Shown: positions 1-6,868 of the stretch, in pieces
Numbering within the stretch: position 1 is the first letter of the stretch
Layout: every line of letters starts with the position of its first letter
From: Chitinophaga pinensis
Lineage (GTDB): Bacteria; Bacteroidota; Bacteroidia; Flavobacteriales; Flavobacteriaceae
Length of the DNA stretch: 9,428 nucleotides
Direction of reading: 5' to 3'
Assembly (NCBI GenBank): GCA_943324925.2
Contig: CALPNL020000067.1
Location: 1-9,428, forward strand
Notes under the pieces: generated by a model
Database searches by the model: none
The model's input: the letters and a program-made list of their open reading frames with translations, nothing else
What the model was told of the DNA's origin: nothing
Made by a program: the position numbers and the translations under genes

Positions 1-498
1 GCTAGATTTTCTAACAAATCCCAAAACCTCCAAAGCAGATAACGCTTCATCTTTATTTGTATTGTTTTGTATCATAGAAACTTCGTCTAAATCATACAAT
101 TTTAACACTTTATCCTTTAAATCTAATAGTACTCTTTGGGCTGTTTTACTTCCTATACCCTTAATTGACTGAATAGTAGCAAGGTCACCAGAAGCAATTG
201 CCTCAATAATTTGTTTTGGTTCTAATGAAGAAAGCATCGTTCTGGCAATACTTGCGCCAATACCAGAAACGGAAAGCAACATTTTAAAAATCTCACGTTC
301 TGATTTTTCAACAAATCCGAAAAGAGTTTGAGAATCTTCTTTTATTTGAAGATAGGTAAACAGTTTTATAGCATCCGAATTTGGTAATAGAGAATAAGTG
401 TGTAATGAAATGTTTACATGGTAACCCACCCCGTTACAATCTATAATGACTTCAGTTGGATTTTTCTCTACTAATTTTCCTTGTAAGTGTGCTATCAT
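1..498 (-). CDS. ruvA: Holliday junction branch migration protein RuvA (partial, C-terminus outside window)
   Basis: RuvA binds four-way DNA junctions as a tetramer and loads the RuvB motor during recombinational repair in the cytoplasm. The reading frame opens with ATG at 498 and runs without a stop through 166 codons to the window edge. The family is usually about 190 to 200 residues, so roughly the last 30 are missing. The N-terminal OB-fold spans about residues 1-62 (start MIAHLQGKLVE, with the family pattern CNGVGYHV). Residues E54-D55 in KEDSQTLFGF match the acidic pin that sits at the junction centre. Two helix-hairpin-helix motifs follow: VSGIGASIA at 77-85 and IKGIGSKTA at 112-120. 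The frame then enters the RuvB-binding domain III (EALSALEVLGF, about 151-161). maeB lies 83 bases upstream on the same strand, while ruvB is more than 3 kb away. From memory, the next gene in related flavobacteria is often sprA (gliding and type IX secretion), but that cannot be seen here. Confidence 0.95.
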   Translation of the reverse strand, partial: MIAHLQGKLVEKNPTEVIIDCNGVGYHVNISLHTYSLLPNSDAIKLFTYLQIKEDSQTLFGFVEKSEREIFKMLLSVSGIGASIARTMLSSLEPKQIIEAIASGDLATIQSIKGIGSKTAQRVLLDLKDKVLKLYDLDEVSMIQNNTNKDEALSALEVLGFVRKSS

Positions 499-514
499 TT
501 TATAAAGTAATTTC

Positions 515-522
515 CAAATATA
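515..522 (-). promoter_or_regulatory. Candidate -7 promoter element for ruvA
   Basis: The minus strand reads TATATTTG here, an exact match to the Bacteroidota -7 consensus TAnnTTTG. It ends 16 bases before the ruvA ATG, which would give a leader of roughly 12 bases. I see no TTG at the expected -33 position (around 541-543), so the promoter may be weak, or ruvA may also be read from maeB. The 499-581 spacer shows no clear terminator hairpin after maeB, so co-transcription remains possible. Confidence 0.35.
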
Positions 523-581
523 AGAAAAATCTTCTATACTATATTTGCTAATGTTTTAATTAAATCTGGTGATTATTCGAA

Positions 582-2867
582 TTACTTTAATCTATTTCTC
601 TTTTCCTTTTCTTGAGCATCAACTACTGCTACCGCTACCATGTTTACCATTTCCTCTACACTAGCACCCAATTGGAAAATGTGAACTGGTTTGTCCATTC
701 CCAACATAATTGGTCCAATAGAATCTACTTTGTAAAGTTCTTTAAGTAATTTATAAGTGATATTCGCCGATTCCAAATTTGGAAATATTAAGGTGTTTAC
801 CTTTTTTCCTGCTAGTTTAGAAAAAGGGAATTTATTTTTTAGCATCTCTGAATTTAATGCAAAATCAGCTTGAATTTCTCCATCTACTTGAAGTTCAGGG
901 TGGTTTTCATGTAAAAATTTCACTGCATCTCTAACTTTATTAGTACTAGGATTAGACGAAGAACCAAAATTTGAAAATGAAATCATCGCAATTACAGGTT
1001 CAATACCAAACATTCGAACAGTTTTAGCGGTCATCAATGCAATTTTTGCTAAATCATCAGCAGACGGATTAGGGTTAATTGCGGTATCCGATAAAAACAT
1101 TGGCCCACGATTGGTCATCATCATATTGGTTGTGGCAACTAATGAAATCCCTGGGGCTTTATCAATTAATTGTAAAATTGGTTTTATAACAGAGGCATAA
1201 CTCCTAGAGTAACCTGAAACCATGGCATCAGCATGCCCTTGATTGACCATCATTGCAGCAAAATAATTTCGCTCCCGCATCCATTTTTGAGAGTCTAAAA
1301 GAGATATTCCACGTCTTTGTCTTGAATTCCAAAAAATGTCAGCATAATCATTTCTTCTTTTATCTTCTTCCTTAGTTTTTGGATCATAGATCGGAACTTC
1401 AGCAAGGAATCCTATTTCTTCTTTTAACTCTAATATAATTTCTTTGTTTCCCAATAATATTGGAAAAGCAATATTATCTTCAAATGCAATTTGAGCTGCT
1501 TTTAAAACATCCAGGTGATCCGCTTCCGCAAATACCACTCTTTTAGGTTCTGTTTTGGCTCTATTAGCAAGCAATCGAACCATTTTATTATCAGATCCTA
1601 ATCGGTCTAATAATTCCTCTTCGTATTTCTGCCAATCTAATATTGGATTTAATGCCACTCCCGATTCCATTGCAGCTTTGGCTACCGCAGGGGCCACTGT
1701 AGAAATTAATCTAGGATCAAATGGTTTTGGGATAATATAATCTCGTCCAAAAATCAGTTTTGTTTCTCCATAAGCAATATTTACTTGTTCTGGAACCGAC
1801 TCTTTTGCTAATGCTGCTAATGCTTTTACAGCAGCCATTTTCATAGCTTCGTTTATTTTAGTAGCACGAACATCTAAAGCACCTCTAAAGATATAAGGAA
1901 ATCCAAGTACATTATTTACCTGGTTTGGATTGTCCGACCTTCCAGTAGCCATAATTATATCTTTTCGAGTAGAAATCGCTAAGTCATAATCAATTTCAGG
2001 AATTGGATTGGCCATTGCAAAAACAATCGGATCTTTAGCCATTCCAAGCAACATATCTGGTGATAATATATTTCCTGCAGATAGTCCTAAAAATACATCA
2101 GCACCTGAAAGCGCCTCTTTTAGAGTAGTGTTTTTCGAACCGTGAGAATATCTTTTTTGTAAGTCTGATAAATCTGTTCTATCACTTGATAACACACCCT
2201 CTTTATCAAACATGATAATATTTTCGGGTTTTACTCCCAATAAAACATATAAATTGGCACACGCCAATGCTGCAGAACCCGCTCCGGAAATAACAATTTT
2301 AACTTTATCAACTTTTTTCTTAGCTAATTCTAATGCGTTCAATAAGGCCGCAGACGAAATAATTGCAGTTCCATGTTGATCGTCATGCATCACTGGAATA
2401 TTTAATTCTTCTACCAAACGTCTTTCAATTTCAAAAGATTCTGGTGCTTTAATATCCTCTAAATTTATTCCTCCAAAAGTGGGTGCTATGTTCTTAACTG
2501 TGGCAATAAATGCATCAATGTCTTTGGTGTCCACCTCAATATCAAAGACATCTATGTCGGCAAATATTTTAAACAACAATGCTTTTCCTTCCATCACGGG
2601 TTTTGATGCTTCCGGACCAATATCTCCCAATCCTAAAACGGCAGTTCCATTGGTGATTACTGCAACTAAATTTCCTTTGGAAGTATACTTATAAACATTG
2701 TTAACGTCTTTGGCAATTTCTAAACAAGGCTCAGCTACTCCGGGAGAGTAGGCTAAAGATAAATCTCTTTGAGTTGCATATTTTTTGGTAGGTACCACTT
2801 GGATTTTTCCAGGTGTAGGTTTCGCGTGATAAAGTAGTGCTTCTCTTCTTTTATTGTAATTATCCAT
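582..2867 (-). CDS. maeB: NADP-dependent malic enzyme with C-terminal phosphotransacetylase-like domain
   Basis: This 761-residue protein is the long, MaeB-type malic enzyme, which oxidatively decarboxylates malate to pyruvate with reduction of NADP and so supplies NADPH and pyruvate. NADP preference is inferred from the family. The malic N-terminal domain carries YSPGVAEPC with the catalytic Tyr at 40, EGKALLFK with the catalytic Lys at 95, metal-binding NLEDIKAPE (E137, D138) and HDDQHGTA (D162, D163). The nucleotide-binding domain has the Rossmann loop GAGSAA (195-200) and AMANPIPE (285-291). From about residue 428 to 755 there is a phosphotransacetylase-like domain (RVVFAEADHLDVL, SDTAINPNPSADDLAKIA, VDGEIQADFALN, IFPNLESANITYKLL). 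Related enzymes use this domain for oligomerisation and acetyl-CoA control rather than catalysis, and the usual Ser-Arg pair is absent (Q732-L733). The length fits the family and the ATG start gives the expected N-terminus. A well-formed promoter lies just upstream, so it can be transcribed independently of queG. Confidence 0.95.
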   Translation of the reverse strand: MDNYNKRREALLYHAKPTPGKIQVVPTKKYATQRDLSLAYSPGVAEPCLEIAKDVNNVYKYTSKGNLVAVITNGTAVLGLGDIGPEASKPVMEGKALLFKIFADIDVFDIEVDTKDIDAFIATVKNIAPTFGGINLEDIKAPESFEIERRLVEELNIPVMHDDQHGTAIISSAALLNALELAKKKVDKVKIVISGAGSAALACANLYVLLGVKPENIIMFDKEGVLSSDRTDLSDLQKRYSHGSKNTTLKEALSGADVFLGLSAGNILSPDMLLGMAKDPIVFAMANPIPEIDYDLAISTRKDIIMATGRSDNPNQVNNVLGFPYIFRGALDVRATKINEAMKMAAVKALAALAKESVPEQVNIAYGETKLIFGRDYIIPKPFDPRLISTVAPAVAKAAMESGVALNPILDWQKYEEELLDRLGSDNKMVRLLANRAKTEPKRVVFAEADHLDVLKAAQIAFEDNIAFPILLGNKEIILELKEEIGFLAEVPIYDPKTKEEDKRRNDYADIFWNSRQRRGISLLDSQKWMRERNYFAAMMVNQGHADAMVSGYSRSYASVIKPILQLIDKAPGISLVATTNMMMTNRGPMFLSDTAINPNPSADDLAKIALMTAKTVRMFGIEPVIAMISFSNFGSSSNPSTNKVRDAVKFLHENHPELQVDGEIQADFALNSEMLKNKFPFSKLAGKKVNTLIFPNLESANITYKLLKELYKVDSIGPIMLGMDKPVHIFQLGASVEEMVNMVAVAVVDAQEKEKRNRLK

Positions 2868-2888
2868 TTCAATGTTAATTTTTCAAGA

Positions 2889-2917
2889 CAAAGATAAAAG
2901 TTAGAATTGAATTACAA
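2889..2917 (-). promoter_or_regulatory. Promoter of maeB (Bacteroidota type)
   Basis: On the minus strand, TTG (2917-2915) is followed after 18 bases by TATCTTTG (2896-2889). This fits the -33 TTG and -7 TAnnTTTG pattern established for Flavobacterium and Bacteroides sigma factors. The -7 box ends 21 bases before the maeB ATG at 2867, giving a predicted leader of about 17 bases. The rest of the 127-base spacer (2868-2994) is AT-rich, with no convincing terminator after queG. Confidence 0.6.
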
Positions 2918-2994
2918 CCTCTTTACAGCGTTTAGTTTTATTAAAATTCAGTAAAATAATGGTTAAATCGGCTACGAAAAATTCATAATAATAA

Positions 2995-3924
2995 TTACTT
3001 AATAAAATTGATATTCCTTTTTAATCCTTCAAATTTTGTTCTTTTAACTGCTGAATTTTTGAAAACTGTTTTAAAAGTTTCTTCTGTAATTTCTTCCCAG
3101 TCTTTTTTGGTCATTGACAAAATTTCAGGGTTTGGATTAAAAAGGGGTTCGCTATGTGGTTTTGAAAATTTATTCCAAGGACAAACGTCCTGACAAATAT
3201 CACATCCGAAAGCCCAATCATCAAATTTGCCTTTCATTTCAACAGGAATATTATCTTTCAATTCGATAGTGAAATAGGAAATACATTTACTACCATCAAC
3301 AATATATGGAGCAACAATCGCTTCTGTAGGACACGAATCAATGCAAGCGGTGCAGGTTCCACAATGATCAGTAGTTGCGTGATCGTATTCTAGTTCGAGA
3401 TCAATTATAAGTTCCGCGATAAAATAAAAAGAACCAACTTGCTGGGTCAATAAATTACTATTTTTCCCAATCCATCCTAAGCCACTTTTGGCCGCCCAAG
3501 CTTTGTCTAAAATTGGTGCAGAATCAACGAAAGCTCGGCCATCAACAGCGCCTATATTTTCTTGAATTGAGAATAATAATACCTTCAGTTTTTCTTTAAT
3601 TACGGAATGATAATCTTGTCCGTAGGCGTATTTTGAAATTTTATAACTATCTTGATTTTGAATTTCTGAGGGATAATAATTCAGTAATAATGAGACCACA
3701 CTTTTGGCTCCATCTACCAATAATGTTGGATTGAGGCGTTTGTCAAAATTGTTTTCCATATAGGACATTTGTCCGTGCTGGTTTTTGTTCAACCAATTTT
3801 CTAATCTTGGTGCTTCTTGTTCTAAAAAGCCCGCTTTGGATATACCACAAGACAAAAACCCGAGGCGCTTAGCTTCGGATTTTATAAATAAAGAATATTT
3901 TGATTTTGATTCTATAGGTTGAAT
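2995..3924 (-). CDS. queG: Epoxyqueuosine reductase QueG (probable non-ATG start)
   Basis: QueG is a cobalamin-dependent iron-sulfur enzyme that reduces epoxyqueuosine to queuosine at position 34 of tRNAs with GUN anticodons, the last step of queuosine synthesis. Numbered for a 309-residue product, it has FVDSAPIL with the conserved catalytic Asp at 134, AAKSGLGWIGKN, and two [4Fe-4S] cysteine sets: C188, C191, C194, C198 (CxxCxxCxxxCP), and C214, C241, C244, C248 (CDICQDVCPWN). It ends shortly after SAVKRTKFEGLKRN and lacks the HEAT-like tail of longer homologues. The start is uncertain. The only standard start codon in frame is TTG at 3855 (286 residues), but this removes a first helix that family members have. 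The upstream codons read YSLFIKSEAKRLGFLSCGIS, which looks like real QueG. There is no ATG or GTG in frame before the stop at 3960-3958. I place the start at ATT (3924), 4 bases after the ruvB stop; ATA at 3915 is the alternative. Close spacing suggests co-transcription with ruvB. Confidence 0.9.
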   Translation of the reverse strand: MQPIESKSKYSLFIKSEAKRLGFLSCGISKAGFLEQEAPRLENWLNKNQHGQMSYMENNFDKRLNPTLLVDGAKSVVSLLLNYYPSEIQNQDSYKISKYAYGQDYHSVIKEKLKVLLFSIQENIGAVDGRAFVDSAPILDKAWAAKSGLGWIGKNSNLLTQQVGSFYFIAELIIDLELEYDHATTDHCGTCTACIDSCPTEAIVAPYIVDGSKCISYFTIELKDNIPVEMKGKFDDWAFGCDICQDVCPWNKFSKPHSEPLFNPNPEILSMTKKDWEEITEETFKTVFKNSAVKRTKFEGLKRNINFIK

Positions 3925-3928
3925 TAAA

Positions 3929-4951
3929 TTAAAAGAGTCCTCCTTGAATATTGCCTTTTATTTTACCTAAATGCTTGTAGGCTTTTTCGGTAACTTCTCT
4001 TCCTCTTGGCGTTCTCATGATAAAGCCTTCTTGTATTAAAAAGGGCTCATATACTTCTTCGATTGTTTCGCTACTTTCAGATACAGCTGTGGCCAATGTT
4101 GATAAACCTACTGGTCCACCTTTGAATTTATCGATGATAGTATTCAATATTTTATTGTCCATTTCATCTAATCCGTGGGCATCAACGTTGAGTGCTTTTA
4201 GTGAATATCTTGCAATTTCAATATCGATACTTCCGTTTCCTTTTATTTGCGCAAAATCTCGAACGCGGCGTAAAAGTGAGTTGGCAATTCTTGGTGTGCC
4301 CCTACTTCTTCCAGCAATTTCTATTGCCGCTTCCATAGTAATTGGCATTTTTAAAATGGAAGAACTTCTTTCAACAATTGTGGTTAAAAGCTCGGTGGTG
4401 TAATATTGTAAACGACTTTGGATTCCAAAACGAGCTCTCATCGGAGCCGTTAATAATCCTGAACGAGTAGTAGCGCCAACTAAAGTAAATGGGTTTAAAT
4501 TGATTTGAACTGAACGAGCGTTTGGTCCTGATTCAATCATAATATCAATTTTAAAATCTTCCATTGCTGAATATAAATATTCTTCAACTATCGGACTTAA
4601 ACGATGGATTTCATCGATAAATAATACATCTCTTTCATCAAGATTGGTCAATAAACCTGCTAAATCACCAGGTTTATCTAAAACTGGCCCTGAAGTAATT
4701 TTTATTCCTACCCCTAACTCATTGGCTAAAATATTAGCTAAAGTAGTTTTTCCTAATCCCGGAGGTCCATGAAAAAGGGTATGATCTAACGCTTCATTTC
4801 TTTGATTTGCCGCTTCAACAAAAACTTTAAGATTTTCTAATATTTGATCTTGACCGGCAAAATCATCAAAAGATAGCGGTCTTAATCTTTTTTCAAGATC
4901 CAGTTCTTCCGGATTAAAATTTTGATTGGTAGGGTCTAGGTTTTCGTTCAT
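3929..4951 (-). CDS. ruvB: Holliday junction branch migration DNA helicase RuvB
   Basis: RuvB is the hexameric AAA+ ATPase that pumps DNA through RuvA-bound Holliday junctions. The 340-residue length is normal. The family N-terminal signature LRPLSFDDFAGQ (23-34) precedes Walker A GPPGLGKT (62-69), Walker B with DEIHR (113-117), sensor 1 GATTR (159-163), and MRARFG with the arginine finger at R174. A second AAA lid and a C-terminal DNA-binding winged helix follow (GPVGLSTLA, EPFLIQEGFIMRTPRGR). The ATG at 4951 lies only 4 bases from a consensus -7 element, suggesting a leaderless or nearly leaderless message. The stop at 3929 is 4 bases before the proposed queG start. The codons for the final Gly-Gly-Leu contain GGAGG (3943-3939), which might act as a ribosome-binding site for queG, although 14 bases is a long spacing. 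The gene is not adjacent to ruvA. Confidence 0.97.
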   Translation of the reverse strand: MNENLDPTNQNFNPEELDLEKRLRPLSFDDFAGQDQILENLKVFVEAANQRNEALDHTLFHGPPGLGKTTLANILANELGVGIKITSGPVLDKPGDLAGLLTNLDERDVLFIDEIHRLSPIVEEYLYSAMEDFKIDIMIESGPNARSVQINLNPFTLVGATTRSGLLTAPMRARFGIQSRLQYYTTELLTTIVERSSSILKMPITMEAAIEIAGRSRGTPRIANSLLRRVRDFAQIKGNGSIDIEIARYSLKALNVDAHGLDEMDNKILNTIIDKFKGGPVGLSTLATAVSESSETIEEVYEPFLIQEGFIMRTPRGREVTEKAYKHLGKIKGNIQGGLF

Positions 4952-4955
4952 ATTA

Positions 4956-4963
4956 CAAATATA
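4956..4963 (-). promoter_or_regulatory. Candidate -7 promoter element for ruvB
   Basis: The minus strand reads TATATTTG, a perfect TAnnTTTG match, and only 4 bases separate it from the ruvB ATG at 4951. Transcription would be expected to begin at or within a few bases of the A of the start codon. The nearest TTG upstream is at 4979-4977, just 13 bases away, closer than the usual 17 to 20, so the -33 part is weak. The region directly upstream is the terminator of the oxidase operon, so ruvB needs a promoter in this short gap. Confidence 0.45.
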
Positions 4964-4976
4964 GGAAAGTTATAGG

Positions 4977-5023
4977 CAAATAAAAATGCCTTTCATTCCG
5001 AAGTTTCGGGAGAAAGGCATTTT
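4977..5023 (-). terminator. Rho-independent terminator of the ACIII/cytochrome oxidase operon
   Basis: Twelve bases at 5023-5012 pair perfectly with 4994-4983 (AAAATGCCTTTC against GAAAGGCATTTT). Beyond a one-base bulge at 4995 the pairing continues for about six pairs, closing on a four-base loop near 5002-5005. On the minus strand the hairpin is followed by a T-rich run (TTTTTATTTG). It starts 18 bases after the stop codon of oxidase subunit I, the expected place for the operon terminator. The plus strand also has a T-rich stretch after the stem, but no plus-strand gene needs it. Confidence 0.85.
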
Positions 5024-5041
5024 ATATTATTTATTTAATTT

Positions 5042-6844
5042 TTAGTGATGTAACACTTCTTCTCCTTCTTTCATAGGAACGTTTTGAGGAACAAAATCAT
5101 CATCGTGACCTGGCTTACTATAATCGTAAGGCCATCTATGTACATGAGGAATTTCACCAGGCCAGTTTCCGTGAATATGTTCAACTGGCGCAGTCCATTC
5201 TAATGTGTTAGATTTCCAAGGATTTTGTTCTGATTTCTTACCGTAGAAAATACTACTAAAGAAATTGTATAAGAAAACCAATTGAAATACACCCCCGATT
5301 AAAGCAAAAGTGGTAATTAAAACGTTTACGTTTTGTAAATCGTCAAATAATGGGAAGTTCGTGTTGGTGTAATAACGTCTTGGCAAACCAGCCATTCCGA
5401 TAAAGTGCATTGGAAAGAAAACTCCATAAGCACAAATTGCAGTTACCCAAAAGTGAACATACCCTAAATTCTTATTCAACATTCTACCGAACATTTTTGG
5501 AAACCAGTGATAGATTCCAGCAAACATACCGTAAAGTGCAGATATACCCATTACTAAGTGGAAGTGAGCTACAACGAAATAAGTATCGTGAACATTAATA
5601 TCCAGTGTACTATCTCCAAGAATAATTCCTGTTAAACCACCAGTAATAAATGTAGAAACCAATCCGATTGAGAATAACATTGCAGGGTTTAATTGCAAGT
5701 TACCTTTCCAGAGTGTCGTGATATAGTTGAATGCTTTTACAGCAGATGGAATTGCAATTAATAACGTTGTAAAGGTAAACACCGATCCTAAGAATGGATT
5801 CATTCCTGAGATAAACATGTGGTGACCCCAAACGATAGTTGATAAAAATGCAATTGCAAGAATTGACATAATCATCGCTCTATAACCAAAAATTGGTTTA
5901 CGAGAGTTGGTTGCAATAACCTCAGAAGTGATTCCTAAAGCAGGTAACAATACGATATAAACTTCAGGGTGTCCTAAGAACCAAAATAAATGTTCGAATA
6001 ATACTGGCGAACCGCCTTGATTGTGTAAAACTTCACCAGCTATATAAATATCTGACAAGAAGAAAGAAGTACCAAAACTTCTATCCATAATTAATAATAA
6101 CGCTGCAGATAATAAAACTGGGAATGAAATGATCCCGATAATTGCAGTAACAAAGAAAGCCCAAATAGTAAGTGGCAATCTTGTCATTGACATTCCTTTA
6201 GTTCTAAGATTGATAACCGTAACTACATAGTTCAAAGATCCCAATAATGAAGAGGCTATGAAAATAGCCATAGAAATTAACCAAAGTGTCATTCCCATTC
6301 CTGATCCGGGAATTGCTTGTGGAAGTGCACTTAAAGGCGGATAAATAGTCCAACCCGCTGATGCTGGTCCAGCTTCTACAAATAATGAAGAAATCATAAT
6401 TACACTTGAAAGGAAGAACAACCAATACGATATCATATTTAAGACACCTGAGGCCATATCTCGAGCCCCAATTTGAAGTGGTATCAAGAGGTTACTAAAC
6501 GTTCCACTCAGGGCAGCCGTTAATACAAAGAACACCATTATGGTTCCGTGAATAGTAACTAAAGCCAAGTAGATATCGTTTGTCATTACCCCATTTGGAG
6601 CGAATTTTTCTCCTAAAAAGAAGCTAAATACTTTGAATGATTCTTCTGGCCAAGCCAATTGCATTCTGAAAAGCATAGATAAACCCACACCGATAACTCC
6701 CATTACAATACCTGATATAAGATACTGCTTAGCAATCATTTTATGATCAATACTAAAGATATACTTGGTTATAAAAGTATCTTTATGGTGGTGTTCGTGT
6801 TCGTGATCGTGTTCTAAATCGTGTCCGTGACCTTCTGCTGACAT
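5042..6844 (-). CDS. ctaD: Cytochrome c oxidase subunit I (aa3 type, haem-copper oxidase family A)
   Basis: This inner-membrane subunit reduces oxygen to water at a haem a3-CuB site and pumps protons. The 600 residues contain about 12 membrane helices. Visible ligands are H99 (VTIHGTIM) and H429 for low-spin haem a, H427 for haem a3 (VAHFHLVMG), and H292, H341 and H342 for CuB. The GHPEVY motif gives Glu294 of the D proton channel and Tyr296, the tyrosine cross-linked to the CuB His; Asp129 (IGARDM) and the K-channel Lys370 are also present. These mark an A1-type enzyme. Homology extends to the C-terminal HxHxNWPGEIPHVHRWPYD region. The first 20 residues are unusually rich in His, Asp and Glu. 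The ATG follows subunit II by 24 bases and the gene is the last of the operon. Subunits III and IV are not nearby. The gene is often called coxA or coxN in this phylum. Confidence 0.96.
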   Translation of the reverse strand: MSAEGHGHDLEHDHEHEHHHKDTFITKYIFSIDHKMIAKQYLISGIVMGVIGVGLSMLFRMQLAWPEESFKVFSFFLGEKFAPNGVMTNDIYLALVTIHGTIMVFFVLTAALSGTFSNLLIPLQIGARDMASGVLNMISYWLFFLSSVIMISSLFVEAGPASAGWTIYPPLSALPQAIPGSGMGMTLWLISMAIFIASSLLGSLNYVVTVINLRTKGMSMTRLPLTIWAFFVTAIIGIISFPVLLSAALLLIMDRSFGTSFFLSDIYIAGEVLHNQGGSPVLFEHLFWFLGHPEVYIVLLPALGITSEVIATNSRKPIFGYRAMIMSILAIAFLSTIVWGHHMFISGMNPFLGSVFTFTTLLIAIPSAVKAFNYITTLWKGNLQLNPAMLFSIGLVSTFITGGLTGIILGDSTLDINVHDTYFVVAHFHLVMGISALYGMFAGIYHWFPKMFGRMLNKNLGYVHFWVTAICAYGVFFPMHFIGMAGLPRRYYTNTNFPLFDDLQNVNVLITTFALIGGVFQLVFLYNFFSSIFYGKKSEQNPWKSNTLEWTAPVEHIHGNWPGEIPHVHRWPYDYSKPGHDDDFVPQNVPMKEGEEVLHH

Positions 6845-6868
6845 ATTCGTTTACTTTAAATTATAATA

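Noticed and set aside
2868..2994. Possible terminator or small RNA between queG and maeB
   Set aside because: The spacer is AT-rich, but I found no stable hairpin followed by a T-run; only the maeB promoter stands out.
2995..3855. Shorter queG beginning at TTG 3855
   Set aside because: This start removes the N-terminal helix found in QueG homologues while the upstream in-frame codons still read as QueG; I prefer the longer form, though initiation at TTG cannot be excluded.
4017..4403. Open plus-strand frame of 128 codons inside ruvB
   Set aside because: It lies wholly opposite the conserved RuvB sequence and has no promoter or recognisable motif; low complexity in Ser/Ile/Leu fits a chance frame.
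6204..6425. Second minus-strand frame inside ctaD
   Set aside because: It overlaps essential membrane helices of subunit I in another frame and has no independent start signal or homology that I recognise.
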